Shown here piece by piece: positions 32,632-44,632 of a DNA stretch of 64,000 nt. Source of the DNA: Deroplatys truncata (lineage: Eukaryota; Arthropoda; Insecta; Mantodea; Mantidae); contig CM060977.1 of the NCBI GenBank assembly GCA_030765065.1, positions 90,785,795 through 90,849,794 of the forward strand, written 5' to 3'. The stretch's first letter is position 1, and each line of letters starts with the position of its first letter. The notes beneath the pieces were generated by a model. The model ran no database searches. It saw only the letters and a program-made list of their open reading frames with translations, and was not told the origin of the DNA. The position numbers and the translations under genes were made by a program.

Positions 32632-34037
32632 ATAAACGCCAAAAATTGCCAAAGTGCGTATGTGTTGTACAGCGATTTAAATGTCTGCATAAGCCTAGAT
32701 TGCTACAAAATTGCAGTAACAAGTTATAAGTGTTGCCAACTTTAGAGTGGACAAAATGATTCAAAGCTATCCATACCACAACTACTTCCGGCAGTGGCAG
32801 TCATTTCTCCGTTGAGGGCGTCTTCAAGGATGGAGTCTGCTGCTATTATTTGAAGTACCTTCCAATTCCAATATGGATTCCTCTTTGGATTGTACATACC
32901 TGCAGCAGAAAACAAATGAACCAGTTAATTTTTTTCTCCCTGTAACTATTACGCTCTCCAAAAAAATCAAAGAGCTGTGACTTAATTCAGAGGCACACCA
33001 TAAGCACACCCAATTGCTCCTCGGTTTTGCTGTTTTCCAGCGCGCTAGGAGACATCAATCCAGAGTGGTCCACAGGGGACGCTGTGAATTCCTACAAAGT
33101 CATAGCAGGTGGAAATCTCTAAGGAATGGGGACATGGTGAATTCCTGCAGTTTTGTGGATTCCTGAAACGTTCTCAGAAACGTTAATACAAGTTGGTGGT
33201 TAAAATGCAATCTTATTTCGTTGTTTAAAATTATAGCATTGTCAAACAACTGGGCATTTAGGCTTGGTGAACATTTTTAATAAATGTAAGAAAATTGTTA
33301 AATAGCGAGTGGATAACGTTGAAATTACTATCACAGAAGTCGAGAAAGCAGTACTTGGATTTATTTTTGCCAGGGCCTTTGAGACCGACTATTCTACTGT
33401 TAACATGCAACATAGCATTGCATATTAAACTAATATTATTAGAAGCATTAGAATTCAAATAATGAACGGAAAACAAGTTGTCCGCATTGTAAAATACATG
33501 AAATGGCATGTGCGCGAAAACGTGGGTCAGTTTCCCGAATACAATAAACCATCGGACGATAGATAAAGGCCGCCTGAGGGTTAGCTTCGGCGTCAGTATG
33601 TCTAGGCAGAGTTTCTTTGTACAGCATCCCTATGTGACACAAGCCAAACATGCACAGATTAGCTCGGGTTCGAAGTCTACGTGCCATATCTTAGATCTGA
33701 AATACCAGCCCCTCCGTGGGCGTATAATCAAATATAAACTGTCCAATTAGAACAAATTTAGTGATTTTGAGAAGCAAATAAAATTGTCAGGAAAATTTCA
33801 CGTGAATAGAAAAAATTAGCAAAGGAACGAAAGAAGGAGGAAGTTATATCATCCCGAAATACGTTTTCTTGGACACATGAATCCGCTAAAACACCTTCGC
33901 GAGTCAAGATGCCGTGCAACAGAGGGTGGGCCTCAAGTTTATAGAGGCTCCGATGTCAGACAAAGATGTCACGCGTTGCTCGTGACCAGGTAAAATATAC
34001 TATTCAAATTCGATACAATTTAGGTTTTATAAATTTT
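32632..34037. other. Unassigned stretch
   Basis: Two short overlapping frames on opposite strands at 33448-33750 have no recognisable domain. No known repeat found. Confidence 0.55.
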
Positions 34038-34046
34038 ATATCGGAC

Positions 34047-34340
34047 AAATGATTTGATTTTAGATTTATTTATGAATACTCTTTAACTAGTGTGTTCCTT
34101 AGCGTCCCATTCTATATTGGGCGTGAAAGACCGGTAATTTTGCTCAGAGGCCTCTTTATCAGGTTTGAGGTTATTTTACGTGCCGTAAATAACACGGGAC
34201 CACCGGCTTTACTTCCCTTCCGAAGGAAGCCATGTTAAGGATTTTTACGCCCGATAAAATTCATCGCCCTCCTCCGGGTTTGAACCGGCGACCTCGGGAA
34301 CCAGATGTTAGCATGGCACCCCTAGACCACGGAGGACGAC
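34047..34340 (-). mobile_element. tRNA-derived SINE, family A, copy 4
   Basis: Full copy. The tRNA-like head on the minus strand has GTGGTCTAGGGGTGCCATG and a B-box-like motif. A 9-bp duplication, ATATCGGAC, lies at 34038-34046 and 34341-34349. Confidence 0.95.
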
Positions 34341-34349
34341 ATATCGGAC

Positions 34350-35540
34350 GGGTACGGGTTGCTACGACGAGTGGACATTTCACTACTTAAGATAGTCAGA
34401 CCATCTGTACTATATTCACGCGGTGGCGAGTGTAACAACGACATTGATAATACATTTGTTATTACACATATAACGAACTCGCAGTGCATTCATCTAAATT
34501 GAGCAGCCAACCCAGACCCAGGAAGTACCCACACCTTGGAATATTCAGGAAGAAATCTCAGGCAAACCTAGACAAACCCCGGAACCATACAACCCATTGC
34601 TACCTCCCATCCGCCCCTGGTTTACCCTTGACTGTCATCAGAGTGTGAGGCGACGAATGCACCGTCTCATAATGGCGCCCAACGTGTTCGGTCACGAGTA
34701 CCTGGAGACGGTCACACCTTTTATATAGTATAGCATGTTGTTATTGGGTAAGTGATCATGCTATCAGCACTAGTGCTATGAAGGTCAAACAACAACGAAG
34801 GCCAAACAACAAGACTAGAGTTCATTGCGCGTGTCCAAATGTATACTGCTATTTCCACACAATTTTCAGCTGGATACTTTATAATTTAATATTCAGGGCT
34901 GTCTAAAAACAGTATATGACAACACAGGTTTAAAGTGGATTGCTACTCGTAAAATAAAAGTCCAATTTTAACACTTGTGTCATAAATATTATCTACTACT
35001 GTTATAAAACTGCAGATTAGTTGATCATGGCCAGGCAACAAAGCTAATCATAATATCGTTTGCCTTCAAATCGTGTTTTATCTTTATAAGTGTAACAAAA
35101 ATTTTATTAATTAGCGCATATATTTTATTTAACATTATTATATTATACTCCTTTGATGTAATTGTGATGTTGATTTACAATTCTTATAATCTGTTATATT
35201 AATTTCTTGTGCTGAGGAAGTAGTATTGGTATTGACAGCATCATTGATAACATTGTTTGGATTTGAAACAGTTAAATTCTTTTGAGGAATATATAAAGAA
35301 ACTTTCCTTTCCTTTTCTAAAGAAGTTTCAGTGTAGCCCTCAGCAACCGTACAAGATCGTGCAATCCTCCACGACGTTTAATACCTCCGTACAATATAAT
35401 TTCCATCGCAAGAAACAAGAGTAGTAACAATGGGGTGTTATAATCTTCAATTTGTAGTGTGAGTGGCTCTTGTTAAAATCTCTACTTTTAGTGCCTGCTG
35501 TCTAAGTACGTAATTTATACGACACCGCATTAGATAAGAA
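34350..35540. other. Unassigned stretch with a possible primer-binding-site-like motif
   Basis: At about 34672-34690, TAATGGCGCCCAACGTGTTC resembles the LTR/primer-binding-site junction of many insect gypsy-type elements (TGGCGCCCAACGTG). I find no LTR pair, gag or pol nearby, so it is at best a short remnant. Confidence 0.3.
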
Positions 35541-35889
35541 TCTGCTTTGTTGCACTCACATGTCTTTCTCTACTCTCTGTCGTTTCTTAGTGGGTGTGCA
35601 AACCATTCTTATAATCTAAGTAAACCTTTACAGAAATAGCCATATTGCAAATTTCGCTATAGATACAAAGGAAACGGCAATAGTCGAACGTTTAAAAACT
35701 GGACGCTATTTGCTGCTCTTAAAATTCCATAGTGCTTCCATGCAGTCGCGAGAAACAACTTAATGTTGACAGAACTTCAAGAGAGTGATCAAGTAATGAA
35801 CAATTCGAGCCATTAATAACGGATATCTCTGAAATGGCTTATACCACAAAAAATCATTTAAAACAAATTGTGTGTTTTAAAAATATATA

Positions 35890-37277
35890 TTGGGTTGTCT
35901 CATAAGTTTTCGTTTTGCTCGCAATTTCTATCTATAGCGCCTGAAAACCCTGAACCCTATGTACACTCAAGTTATCATTGTTGCCTAACCACCCCTGCGA
36001 CTTAGAGGTTAACAACCAGACTCGCCATTAGATATGTAAATGTGTGATTGTGACTGACGTTGGATGGAACAGCGCGAGCTTTTGTTTACAAACTATGGAA
36101 AGCAAAAAGGAACATTTCCGACATCTTATGCTGTTTTACTATCGTAAGGGTAAAACCGCCTCACAATGCCAGCAGACAATTTGTGCTGTCTACTGGAAGA
36201 TGCAGTAACGAATCGAGTATGTCAAAAGTGCTTTAGTCGTTTTAGAGTTGGGAATTTCTCTCTAAAAGACAAACCTCGATCTGGACGGACAATGGTTACG
36301 GACGTGGAAAGAATTCATGAAACGATAGTCAACAATCCACGAATACATCTAGGGTGTTGGCATTGGAGCTCAATTTAGCTCGTGCTACTGTAGCCAGAAA
36401 CTTGAAAAAACTAGGTTACGTAAATATTCGCGATGTATGGGTTCCTCACGAACTGAGTGAAGTGAATTAGATTCAGCGTGTTTCCATCTGTAACTCCTTA
36501 TTGAGACACAATCAGAATGATTCTTTTCTGGAACGGCTGGTAACTGGAGATGAGAAGTGGATTGTGTACAACAGTGCCCGAAAAGTAAATCATGACGCAA
36601 GAAAGGGCAGCCACCACGATCGGTTCCTAAACCAGGGCTGCATCCGAGAAAGGTTATGCTATGCATTTGGTGGGATTGCAAAGGAATCCTGTATTTAGGA
36701 ACTTCTTCCGAATAATGAGACTATCAATTCCGAGAAATACTGTTCTCAGTTGGATCGTCTCAAGGCAGCTATTGAAGAGAAAAGACCGGAATTGGGAAAC
36801 AATTTCGTCTTTCACCACGACAACGCCAGATCACATACCTCTATGGTGACCCGTCAAAAGTTGCGCAAATTTGCGCCGTATTCTCCAGACATTGCCCCAG
36901 CCAACTTTCATCTATTGCGTTCCCTGCAGAATTTCCTGAATGGCAAACGCCTCACTTCCTTGGAGGACTGTAGACTGAACTTCGAAGATTTCAACCAGAA
37001 AACCCCCACATTTTGGAGAAATGGCATGTATAAGCTTCCAGAGAAATGGCAATGTATTGTCGACAATAACGGTGTATACTGCAGGAAATAAATAGTTTGT
37101 TTACAGAACTTAACTGCCTAGTTATTTATCTTTTGAATGACCTTGAGTTTCAATTTTGTAAACGGAAAGTTCGGCAACTACGCTGCGGTAGCTGTGCTGC
37201 AGGCGAGGTATGTTCCCAGGCGTTCTTGGTGATTGAAACATAACGAAAAACGAACGAACTTTTATGAGACAAACCTA
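35890..37277 (+). mobile_element. mariner element in R830 copy 8, full length
   Basis: Flanked by TA (35888-35889, 37278-37279). The left TIR TTGGGTTGTCTCATAAGTTT and the reverse complement of the right TIR (TAGGTTTGTCTCATAAAAGT) match with few differences over ~23 bp. At 1388 bp it is close to the usual 1.3 kb of mariners. It contains one decayed transposase. Confidence 0.9.
36096..37091 (+). pseudogene. mariner transposase (third catalytic Asp lost)
   Basis: Start chosen at the ATG of MESKKEHFRHLMLFYYRKGK, the typical mariner N-terminus. In order: first HTH (TICAVY), then FSRFRVGNFSLKDKPRSGR, second HTH remnant (VLALELARATVARNLKKLGY in mixed frames), VPHELSE (a conserved mariner motif), first Asp in VTGDEKWIVY, second Asp in FHHDNARSHTSM, and YSPDIAPANFHL. 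In the last motif the usual S-D-Y/F reads A-N-F, so the third Asp is Asn. The HPP before YSPD is deleted and at least three frame changes occur. About 330 codons, near normal length. It once catalysed excision and TA-targeted insertion; it is inactive now. Confidence 0.85.
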
Positions 37278-37322
37278 TACATTTTTTTGTAATACGTTTT
37301 CATCTGTACCTTAACAGTTATA

Positions 37323-37965
37323 CGAGGGAGCTCCAGAATGTAACAGACGTTTTGAATTACGAAATTAACAAAATGATAAAAACATAAGTTTATTATATAC
37401 ATTTGAAAGGTACACTCTTAAGCTATTTTTTCTACATAATCGCCATTTAAATTAAGCACTTATCATACAGTGGCACAATTTTTTAATACCATCTATGTAG
37501 AAATCTGCCGCCTGCGATTTCAACCACTGGTTTACACCGGCACGCAGTTCGGCGTGTGAAAGCGTTGTGTGGCGAGCCATTTCTTCATCGCTGGGAAGAG
37601 GTAGTAGTCGCTCTGCACCAAATACGGGCTGTATGGTGGATGATCGAAACCTCCCATCCAAGAGCCCTCGGTACGAGGACGTTGTGCGTTGTCGTGAAAA
37701 ACAAACACGCATCACAAAGTTGGCGAGACATTTCAATTGGGTTGTGATTTTTACCAACAAGACCGCACCTCACAAGTGGCGTGGTTTTGTATTGCAGCAC
37801 ACATTTTAACTCGTCACAGAGAGCAAAGTAAGGGAGGCAGAATTCACGCGCTACCACAGCTGGATGCGTACTGAGTGTAAGAATGTTCTCACACCAAGAT
37901 GGCGGTTCTAGCCCCGCCCACCGCCGCGATAGACCAAAACGTCTGCTACTTTCTGGACGGCCATC
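37323..37965 (-). mobile_element. Second mariner-type element in R830 copy 8, internally deleted
   Basis: TA at 37321-37322 and 37966-37967. The left TIR CGAGGGAGCTCCAGAATGTA and the reverse complement of the right TIR (GATGGCCGTCCAGAAAGTAG) are about 75% identical over ~28 bp and end in a shared CAGACGTTTT. On the minus strand, different frames give FHDNAQRPRTEGSW (second Asp), GGFDHPPYSPYLVQSDYYLF (third Asp) and AGVNQWLKSQAADFYIDGIK. The N-terminal half of the transposase is absent. The TIRs resemble those of the mariner at 24399-25267, suggesting a related lineage. Confidence 0.8.
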
Positions 37966-38341
37966 TACAAGAGTATACAAGATTCCTTACGAATGAAGAG
38001 GGCTTCAAAGGCTATACCCAGATAATTCAAGATATAAACTGTATTTGGCGTGTAAATATCTTTAATATATGGTATATTAATCAAAATCGTTAGTCATCTT
38101 TCAAAAAATCAACATTTTACAAACGTGTTCCAGAGGGTAGTTTGGGATAGGGGAATTTTCTTGAAAATCTTCGTGTCGCAGCTTTGGAAGATTCTGAACT
38201 GAAACACAAAGTTTTCGTTTTTGAGCTATGCTGTTCAGACAGAGACGCACATACACGGACTTCTTGTATTTCCGGTGATATCTCCGTTACGAATTTTTGG
38301 TTGGAATGCGATACCTTCTATACCTAATACGTATAGAGTAA

Positions 38342-38929
38342 CAATCACACGACGCGCTGATTGTTCAATAGTTTGGTGTATTTAATGTAAAGGAAAATAT
38401 TTCAAACTGCTAAATCACCACAATGAGAAAAGGAAGTATCGCATTCACCGCAGCGGTGTTGTTGGCACCAGTTAAGGAATAGAAGTGCTAGCAAAAGTGA
38501 TGTCACTTTGTCACGTACCTACTTATTGCTCTTCTTTTGTCCGTCGTTTTTAATCACAAACATGTCGACTCATTAAATTATTTGCAACTAAATGGCTTAC
38601 CTGACGTTGCACCGGTAACTTTTTAAACTCGAATGACGAATTAATTTATTTTATTTGTCTCCCCCCCCCTTTTTATGAAATTATTGCACAACGATCTAAA
38701 AGATTTTGGCTAAATCCTCCACTTTACTCCATATAATCGACAGCCCCGCTATTCCTAATAACGATGAAAAATTCCCTGATATTGATACAAAAGAATGCGA
38801 AACATCGAGTAACGTCTGACTTAACTTAACCTCCCCGCGACAGTCTTCCAGGTTCTGGAAATGCTGCACAGCCTTAAGTATCCTTTGGTGGTGGACCAAT
38901 CATCGGAAGAAATATTTGAGTAACTTTTT
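38342..38929. other. Unassigned stretch
   Basis: Contains a C-run near 38661-38670; otherwise nothing recognised. Confidence 0.6.
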
Positions 38930-39773
38930 ACTTTCTCTACTACGTATAGCAAGTAGGAGAAGCATTGAATTCCACCCAAAAATTCGATACCGAGATTTCA
39001 CCGGAAATATACTCGTATCTTTTGAAGTGCCCTGAATCCAAGAAAAATCACTTCTAGAAAAAGGTACGTGTGTGAGACTGTGAACAGCATAACTCAAAAT
39101 CGAAAATTCAGATAAATACCAAACTTGGTATTAAGATCCAGTATCTTTCAAAGAAGCGACACAAAGATTTCAAGAAAATCCCCCCACCCAGACTACCCTC
39201 TGGAACATTATCCGAAAAATTTTATTTTCTCAAAACTGGCGTTAACGATTTTGATTAAAATATCATATATTTAAAATATTTTCATAAGAAATGGAATGTA
39301 TATCTTGAATTTTCTAGGAATATCCCCAAAAGTCCTATTCTTTCTGAATGACTTTTGTATAACTGGTAAACCGTAAGAGATATACATTTTTCTACACAAA
39401 GAATGTAGAGCTTGTTAAAGCACACAATTTGTATCATATACCTTTTTTATGGAGTCTGCCATTTCCGAGATATTCCTTGTTATTGTTTGAATTTTACAAT
39501 ACTTATACTTTTTCTCAAATGGGAATTCGTTATTCGTTTTTTTATGTCCTGGACATACAAAGAGAATGGAATGCTCCACATAGCAACCAGCTCTTAAAAC
39601 ATTTGACTACTGTTTAAAACCTACCATATTCCTCCTGTACCTACAAGAAAATTAGCAATAAGATAGTTTCTGTAAATGTTTATCTCGATTAACGTGAAGT
39701 ATATGGATAATGAGCCTTTGTAAAAATAGTTTGTACAAGAGTAGAGAAAGTCATGTGAGTGTAGTAAATCAGA
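38930..39773 (+). repeat. R830 copy 9 (full length, subfamily B)
   Basis: It starts ACTTTCTCTACTACGTATAG after a T-run and ends GTGTAGTAAATCAGA before TTTT. It carries the B-specific GAATGGAATGCTCCACATAG and ACCTACCATATTCC. A model full-length copy, 844 bp. Confidence 0.95.
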
Positions 39774-40019
39774 TTTTCTATATAATTACTGTACGTAAAA
39801 GTTTAAACCCTTCTACCCTCTCTTTGGCCCCATAGTTATTTAATAACATAAAAGCTATGTATCCAGTAGAATGTAGTTTCCGAGCTTGCAGGTTTACAAC
39901 TAGAGTGGCGCTGCAGTCGCGATTTCGAGCATGCGCGGTCACTTCCTCCATTCATTAGGAAGCCAAACGCGCTTGAGCGACCATCACTTTGTGTTTTCCT
40001 GTTGTTAGAACGTTTCGAA

Positions 40020-40410
40020 ATGTTCAAAATAATCGAAAGATCAGTCATTCGTTTTTTTAATGAGATAAATGTTATGCCAGAAAACTTTCATCGCCAATTG
40101 TGTGAGGTTTATGGGGAAACAATAGCAGTGACAATGCCCGGCCACACACAGCCAAATAATTTCAAGATGTGATCGCATTATTTGTTTGGGAGCAATTCGA
40201 CCACCCTCCCTACAGTCTGGATTTGGCACCAAGCGATTTTCATCTGAAGAAATTCCTTGGTGGAAAACATTTCAATGATAATGGCGATATGAAACAAGAA
40301 GTGCAGACTTGTCTTTCATCACAGATGGCATCATTCTTTGACGAAGGTAGAAGAACTGGTTTACCTTTGCCTGAATAACAACGGTGACTACGTGCAGAAG
40401 TAATGTAAGG
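40020..40410 (+). pseudogene. mariner transposase with central deletion
   Basis: The N-terminal HTH is well preserved: RSVIRFFNEINVMPENFHRQ, then LCEVYGE (frame 40020-40172). It joins within a few codons to the C-terminal region, GWEQFDHPPYS-like DVIALFVWEQFDHPPY, LDLAPSDFHL (third Asp) and KKFLGGKHFNDNGDMKQEVQ, ending NNGDYVQK in a third frame. About 190 codons of the middle, including the first two catalytic Asp, are gone. TIRs are not recognisable. Flanking 39774-40019 and 40411-40534 probably include the rest of the element, but I cannot delimit it. Confidence 0.8.
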
Positions 40411-40534
40411 TAATGAATGATAATAAAGTATTTGGAAAATAATGTTTTGTTATTTTCTAAAAATAATTATCGATACTTTATGTAAAAATACGCCTCGTAT
40501 TTAGACGGGAGGGACCGACCCCTCGAGAAGCTAA

Positions 40535-40800
40535 AAAACATCGAGCATTTTTGCATGTAAAGGATAGTTCGAGGTAGGAGAATATTCTTGAAAATGTTTG
40601 TGTCGTATCTTTGGAAGATGCTAGGCTTAAATAAAAGTTCTATATTTAGCTGACTTTATGTTTTCCAGTTTTGCTGTTCACACACACGCGGATTGAGCGA
40701 TTCTCAAAACCTGTATTTCCGGTGAAATCTCGGAATCGAATGTTTGGGGTAGAATTTAATGCTTCCCCTACTTACTATACATAAGTAGTAGAGAAAGTAA
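40535..40800 (-). repeat. R830 copy 10 (terminal third)
   Basis: It begins near TTTTTGCATGTAAAGGATAG and ends AGTAGTAGAGAAAGTAAAC, with CTTCCCCTACTTACTATACA before the end. The longer start is missing. Confidence 0.9.
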
Positions 40801-40949
40801 ACATTGTTTTCTTTTATTGTTTCGTTTATATACCCCTCTTTAACTTCTATGTTCATATCGGGGACTCTTGACTTCAGAAACAACTGGTGGTGTTGTCTTT
40901 CACTGAACTGTAGGTTTTACTTAACATTGGTTTTATCAGTATTTTACTA

Positions 40950-41105
40950 TTCAACACACACACACACACACATTCATACTTCCGGTCTCTAAGGGGGATC
41001 ACTCCGTGATTCTGGGTAAAGAAACATTCCCTACTCCAGCCGGGAATCGAACCCGGAACCTCTGTGTTGAGAAGCCAGGACGCTGACCACTCGACCTCAG
41101 AGGCA
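40950..41105 (-). mobile_element. tRNA-derived SINE, family D
   Basis: On the minus strand GCCTCTGAGGTCGAGTGGTC (A box) and GGTTCCGGGTTCGATTCCCG (B box) form a convincing tRNA-like head of ~72 nt. The 3' end of the head (GGCTGGAG) does not pair with the 5' end (GCCTCTG), and a short body ending in a (TG)n tract follows. A SINE fits better than a tRNA gene. Confidence 0.65.
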
Positions 41106-41391
41106 GTCAAACATCATTTTATGACGCATATTAAGGTAAGTTTTGGAGATAAGAAAAATGCAAGTTGGCTGTATTTCATTTTAGAATTTTCCGAATATAG
41201 ACAAAGTTAAAGCTTGTTTCTTATAACTAGGGCTGCGACATCGGAGTCGTTGCGTTTATTTAGATGCGTCCTGTAGTCCACTGTTTACAACTAGAGGGTT
41301 ACCTGTACAGTTGAGTCAAGTGTATTGCCGCACAGTGTTCACGTAGACGAAGTGCCAAAGGAAAGGCTAAGAAAGTCCACAACGTTGCAAA

Positions 41392-41542
41392 TTGAGTTTT
41401 ATTTATGAATGCTCTTTAACTGCTGTGGTCCTTAGCGTCCCATTTTATATTGGGCGTGAAAGACTGGTAATTATGCTCAGAGGCCTCTTTATCAGGCTTG
41501 AGGTTCTTTTACGTGCCGTAAATCTACGACACGGGACCACCC
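41392..41542 (-). mobile_element. tRNA-derived SINE, family A, copy 5 (head missing)
   Basis: It contains TTTATTTATGAATGCTCTTT, TTAGCGTCCCATTTTATATT and GTGCCGTAAATCTACGACAC. It stops after GGGACCACCCGC, so the tRNA-like part is lost (5' truncation, as expected for reverse-transcribed elements). Confidence 0.9.
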
Positions 41543-41741
41543 GCGGCGGATTCTGTCATTATGCAGTAATTACACGCACAATAAATGATCACTAATTCAT
41601 TTTCGTACACAGCAGTTCCGCCCAAGGGGGGGAGAACTTAGGTCATCAGGAACATTTTGGGGGGCATTCAAAGTTTTGGGAAATACAAAAACACTGACGT
41701 AGATTAACGCAGGTAATATAAAGACATTTATAGCAATTTTT

Positions 41742-42566
41742 ACTTTCTCTACCACGTACATAGTAGGTAGAGCAGGTATTGCATTCCAACCGAAAATTCT
41801 ATACCCAGATTTCACCGGAATCATAATTTTAGGCCCCTTGAATGAAAAAAGTATTTTTAGAAAAAGTTTCGTGTGTGTGTGTGTGTGTGTAAACTGCATA
41901 GTTTAAAAACGAAAAGTCGGATAAATATCAAACTTGGTATTTAGGTTCAGTATCTTCCAAAGATACGACATGAAGGTTTTCAAAAAACTCTCCCCATCCC
42001 AAACCACGCTTTACATGGAGCATTGTTCGAAATTTCTGATTTTCTAAGAATGGCCCTAGCGATTTTGATTAAAATTCATATACCTGTAGGAATAGTTTGT
42101 GAAGTTCTCTTCATTCAGAAGGAGTTTTGTGTAATCTTGTATAACTGGTAAACGTTAAGCGATAGACGAAAACACACTACAAAAAAAATGTAGTTCTCCT
42201 GAAAACCCACTATTTATTTCAAATAAGTTTTTGTAGCATCAGCCGTTTCCGATATATCCATTATATATGGTTCGATTTGATCAATACTTCGTCATATTTT
42301 AAGTCGTATCGATTTTCAGTTGTTTCTCGCGATGTCATGGAAACAGTATGGAATTTTAAGGCCAGCATATAGCGTCCAGTTATAAGCATTTTACTATCGC
42401 TGTTCTCTTTGTATCTATAACGAAATGTGTAATATAGCTATTTCTGCAAAGGTTTATTTCGATTAAAATGAAGTAGATCGAAAAATAAATTTTATATAAG
42501 AATAATTTGTGTACCCACTAATAAACAATAGCGGGTAGAGAACGTCGTTTGAATGTAACACGTCTG
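41742..42566 (+). repeat. R830 copy 11 (full length, subfamily A)
   Basis: It starts ACTTTCTCTACCACGTACAT, has a (TG)n tract at 41873-41891, and ends TAACACGTCTG before a T-run. 825 bp. Confidence 0.95.
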
Positions 42567-43085
42567 TTTTTTTAATCGAGTACTGTAATTGTTAACTGAG
42601 TTTGTATCTTTATGTTTGTTAATCTAAATGTGTTATATCCCCCAAAAAGTTAATGCTAAGTACAATTCATACAGTATTGTATAATGCGGCATATCAAATG
42701 ATACTTTTGGACACGTATAAAAGGAACTATAAACTTATAGGTAGCTATTTACTTGTTCAGAACATACAGCGGTATTATACATACTGGTCTATTTAGATAT
42801 GCCTATTAGGATACATTGAAATACCAAGCAATAAATTACACATCTGCCAAATACTTTATTTGTAATATTTTTATGTTCACACTACGACTTTTATTGATTT
42901 TTACTTCCCAGTTATTTATTTAAGCTTTTATTGAGCTCTCAGAAAAATTAGGGGGAAGATGATTTTTGTGGGAGGGATGCGCCATAGATTTTGGGGGCAA
43001 TGGGCACCCCTGGCACTCAGTACAGTACACCTTTGAATGGCGATGTGTGACAAGTCCTATGCACTGCAGGACGACAAAAACAATA
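42567..43085. other. Unassigned stretch
   Basis: AT-rich; nothing recognised. Confidence 0.6.
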
Positions 43086-43116
43086 CACCGTGTTGACCCG
43101 AAAATAAGCCACATTT

Positions 43117-43440
43117 TTGGTTGCTGTTAAAATCTATATCCATTTGCAACAATACAGCCAACCGAAACTGGCGGCACTTTATTACGCAACAGTGCTCACT
43201 TTTAGCGACGTTTTGAAGTTAACATTCTGTATATTGTTTCGTAAGCTTCTATCGTTAGATGGCAGCGAGGATGACGTATTGTGGGAGGAGAATGAAGAAA
43301 ACGGTGTGAGTGATGAAGTGAATACTGTAGTGATGATGGTAAATAACGCAAAATATGGGGATGTGTTTGGTGCTAATGTGACGTACCATATGCCAGGGAA
43401 AACGTTTATGTACAGTTCGGTGCAAAAAATGTGGCGCTGA
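43117..43440 (+). pseudogene. pogo-like transposase C-terminal fragment
   Basis: The 107-codon frame contains LLSLDGSEDDVLWEENEENG followed by an acidic tail. 'DGSEDD.(L)W/I' close to the stop is characteristic of the C-terminus of pogo/Tigger/jerky-type DDE proteins. No HTH or DDE residues remain. The end of the gene directly follows the left TIR, so everything between was deleted. Confidence 0.5.
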
Positions 43441-44188
43441 TTTTGGTTTCCTATGGTGTTTTTCTTTATTTAATGTTGACAGAATCTCCTTATCAGTTGT
43501 GTTCCACTCCTACCCGGATGAGTTAATCTCTTATTGGTTTGAACAAAGTGAGCGGCGAAAGCGGTGGGGAATGGAAGCATTTTACCTGAATGGCTGCAAG
43601 GTACTCGCCAGACATTCGCAAAATCTGTCCGTCTGTTATTGGTTTGATGTCAAAAGTCTGACACTCGAACACTAATCAATGGACAGGGGTCGATTTGTGG
43701 CTCAAGAGCGAAGGAAGCTGAGGGGAATAGTTAAGACAAACATTATGTGATGGATAGATATTTATTTTTATCTTGTAGAGCTTACAAAACATAAGTCATG
43801 TACCTTTACAACTTAACAGTAAGTGCATGCAAATCATAAGGACACATTTTAATTACAAGTAATTAATAAAGTGAAGTGGTTGGATGAAATTGACCTGTAA
43901 ACAATGCCTGTTTTTTGTATATGTTATTTGAAAGGAACGAATGATATAGACAACAAACCGAAAATCATTGCCCTTAGTGAGTAAGGCTATAGCGCAGTGA
44001 GGGCTATTAAGCTATAGTTAATGCTATCCGCATGGCACCAGTAGCTTCAAAAAAACATCACAATAGGATATAAAGCAAAACTAAAGGACATGTGAAAGAA
44101 GTAGTTTAACAAATAAAATGTTCAGGATAGATAAAAAATATATTTTAATTTGAATAACTCATTTAATAAGTTAGGACAGTATGGGAGG

Positions 44189-44190
<2 letters not shown>

Positions 44191-44273
<83 letters not shown>

Positions 44274-44274
44274 C
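44191..44274. repeat. (ATT)n microsatellite
   Basis: About 28 uninterrupted TTA units, inside the pogo-like element. The Tyr-rich open frame across it is an artefact of the repeat. Confidence 0.97.
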
Positions 44275-44519
44275 TAATAATAATTATTTGTAAAGCAGCA
44301 AGAGCAATATACATATTGATTTTGAGTCATAAAATATTACAAACAAGCATGTTAAATAACTGAGTTATACGAAATGAAGACGTAAAAGGAAAAAGCATTA
44401 CAAATAAATCGAAAAATATAACATCCTCGCATTACCTTAAAAGGGTTGGTAACTTTTTTATTTTTATTTTCTTGCAAAACTCTGATAATAAAATTTATGT
44501 AAGATAATATAATTCTGAA

Positions 44520-44632
44520 TTAACTATGGAAAGGTAGAATAAGAATAAAAACAGTTCAATGCCATATTCGGAATTCGAACCACCGATTTTATGCTTCAGG
44601 TACCGCTGCTCCGCCATCTGAGCATGTCAACA
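44520..44632 (-). mobile_element. tRNA-derived SINE, family E
   Basis: Minus strand: GCTCAGATGGCGGAGCAGCG (A-box-like) and GGTGGTTCGAATTCCGA (B box), then a short AT-rich body. Not a tRNA gene, because no acceptor pairing is visible. Confidence 0.5.

Larger units (their letters stand above)
35541..38341 (-). repeat. R830 copy 8, split by two mariner elements
   Basis: Pieces at 35541-35889, 37278-37322 and 37966-38341 join into one minus-orientation R830. It starts TCTGCTTTGTTGCACTCACA and ends ACGTATAGAGTA. The sequence on either side of each insertion is continuous in other copies once one TA is removed, so both insertions are precise. Subfamily A. Confidence 0.9.

Noticed and set aside
37556-37809. 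Plus-strand open frames across the second mariner in R830 copy 8
   Set aside because: The recognisable transposase motifs are on the minus strand; these frames are shadows.
41020-41105. Functional tRNA gene on the minus strand
   Set aside because: A and B boxes are good but the acceptor stem does not pair and a SINE-like body with a (TG)n tail follows.
44181-44363. Poly-Tyr open frame
   Set aside because: Translation of the (ATT)n tract.
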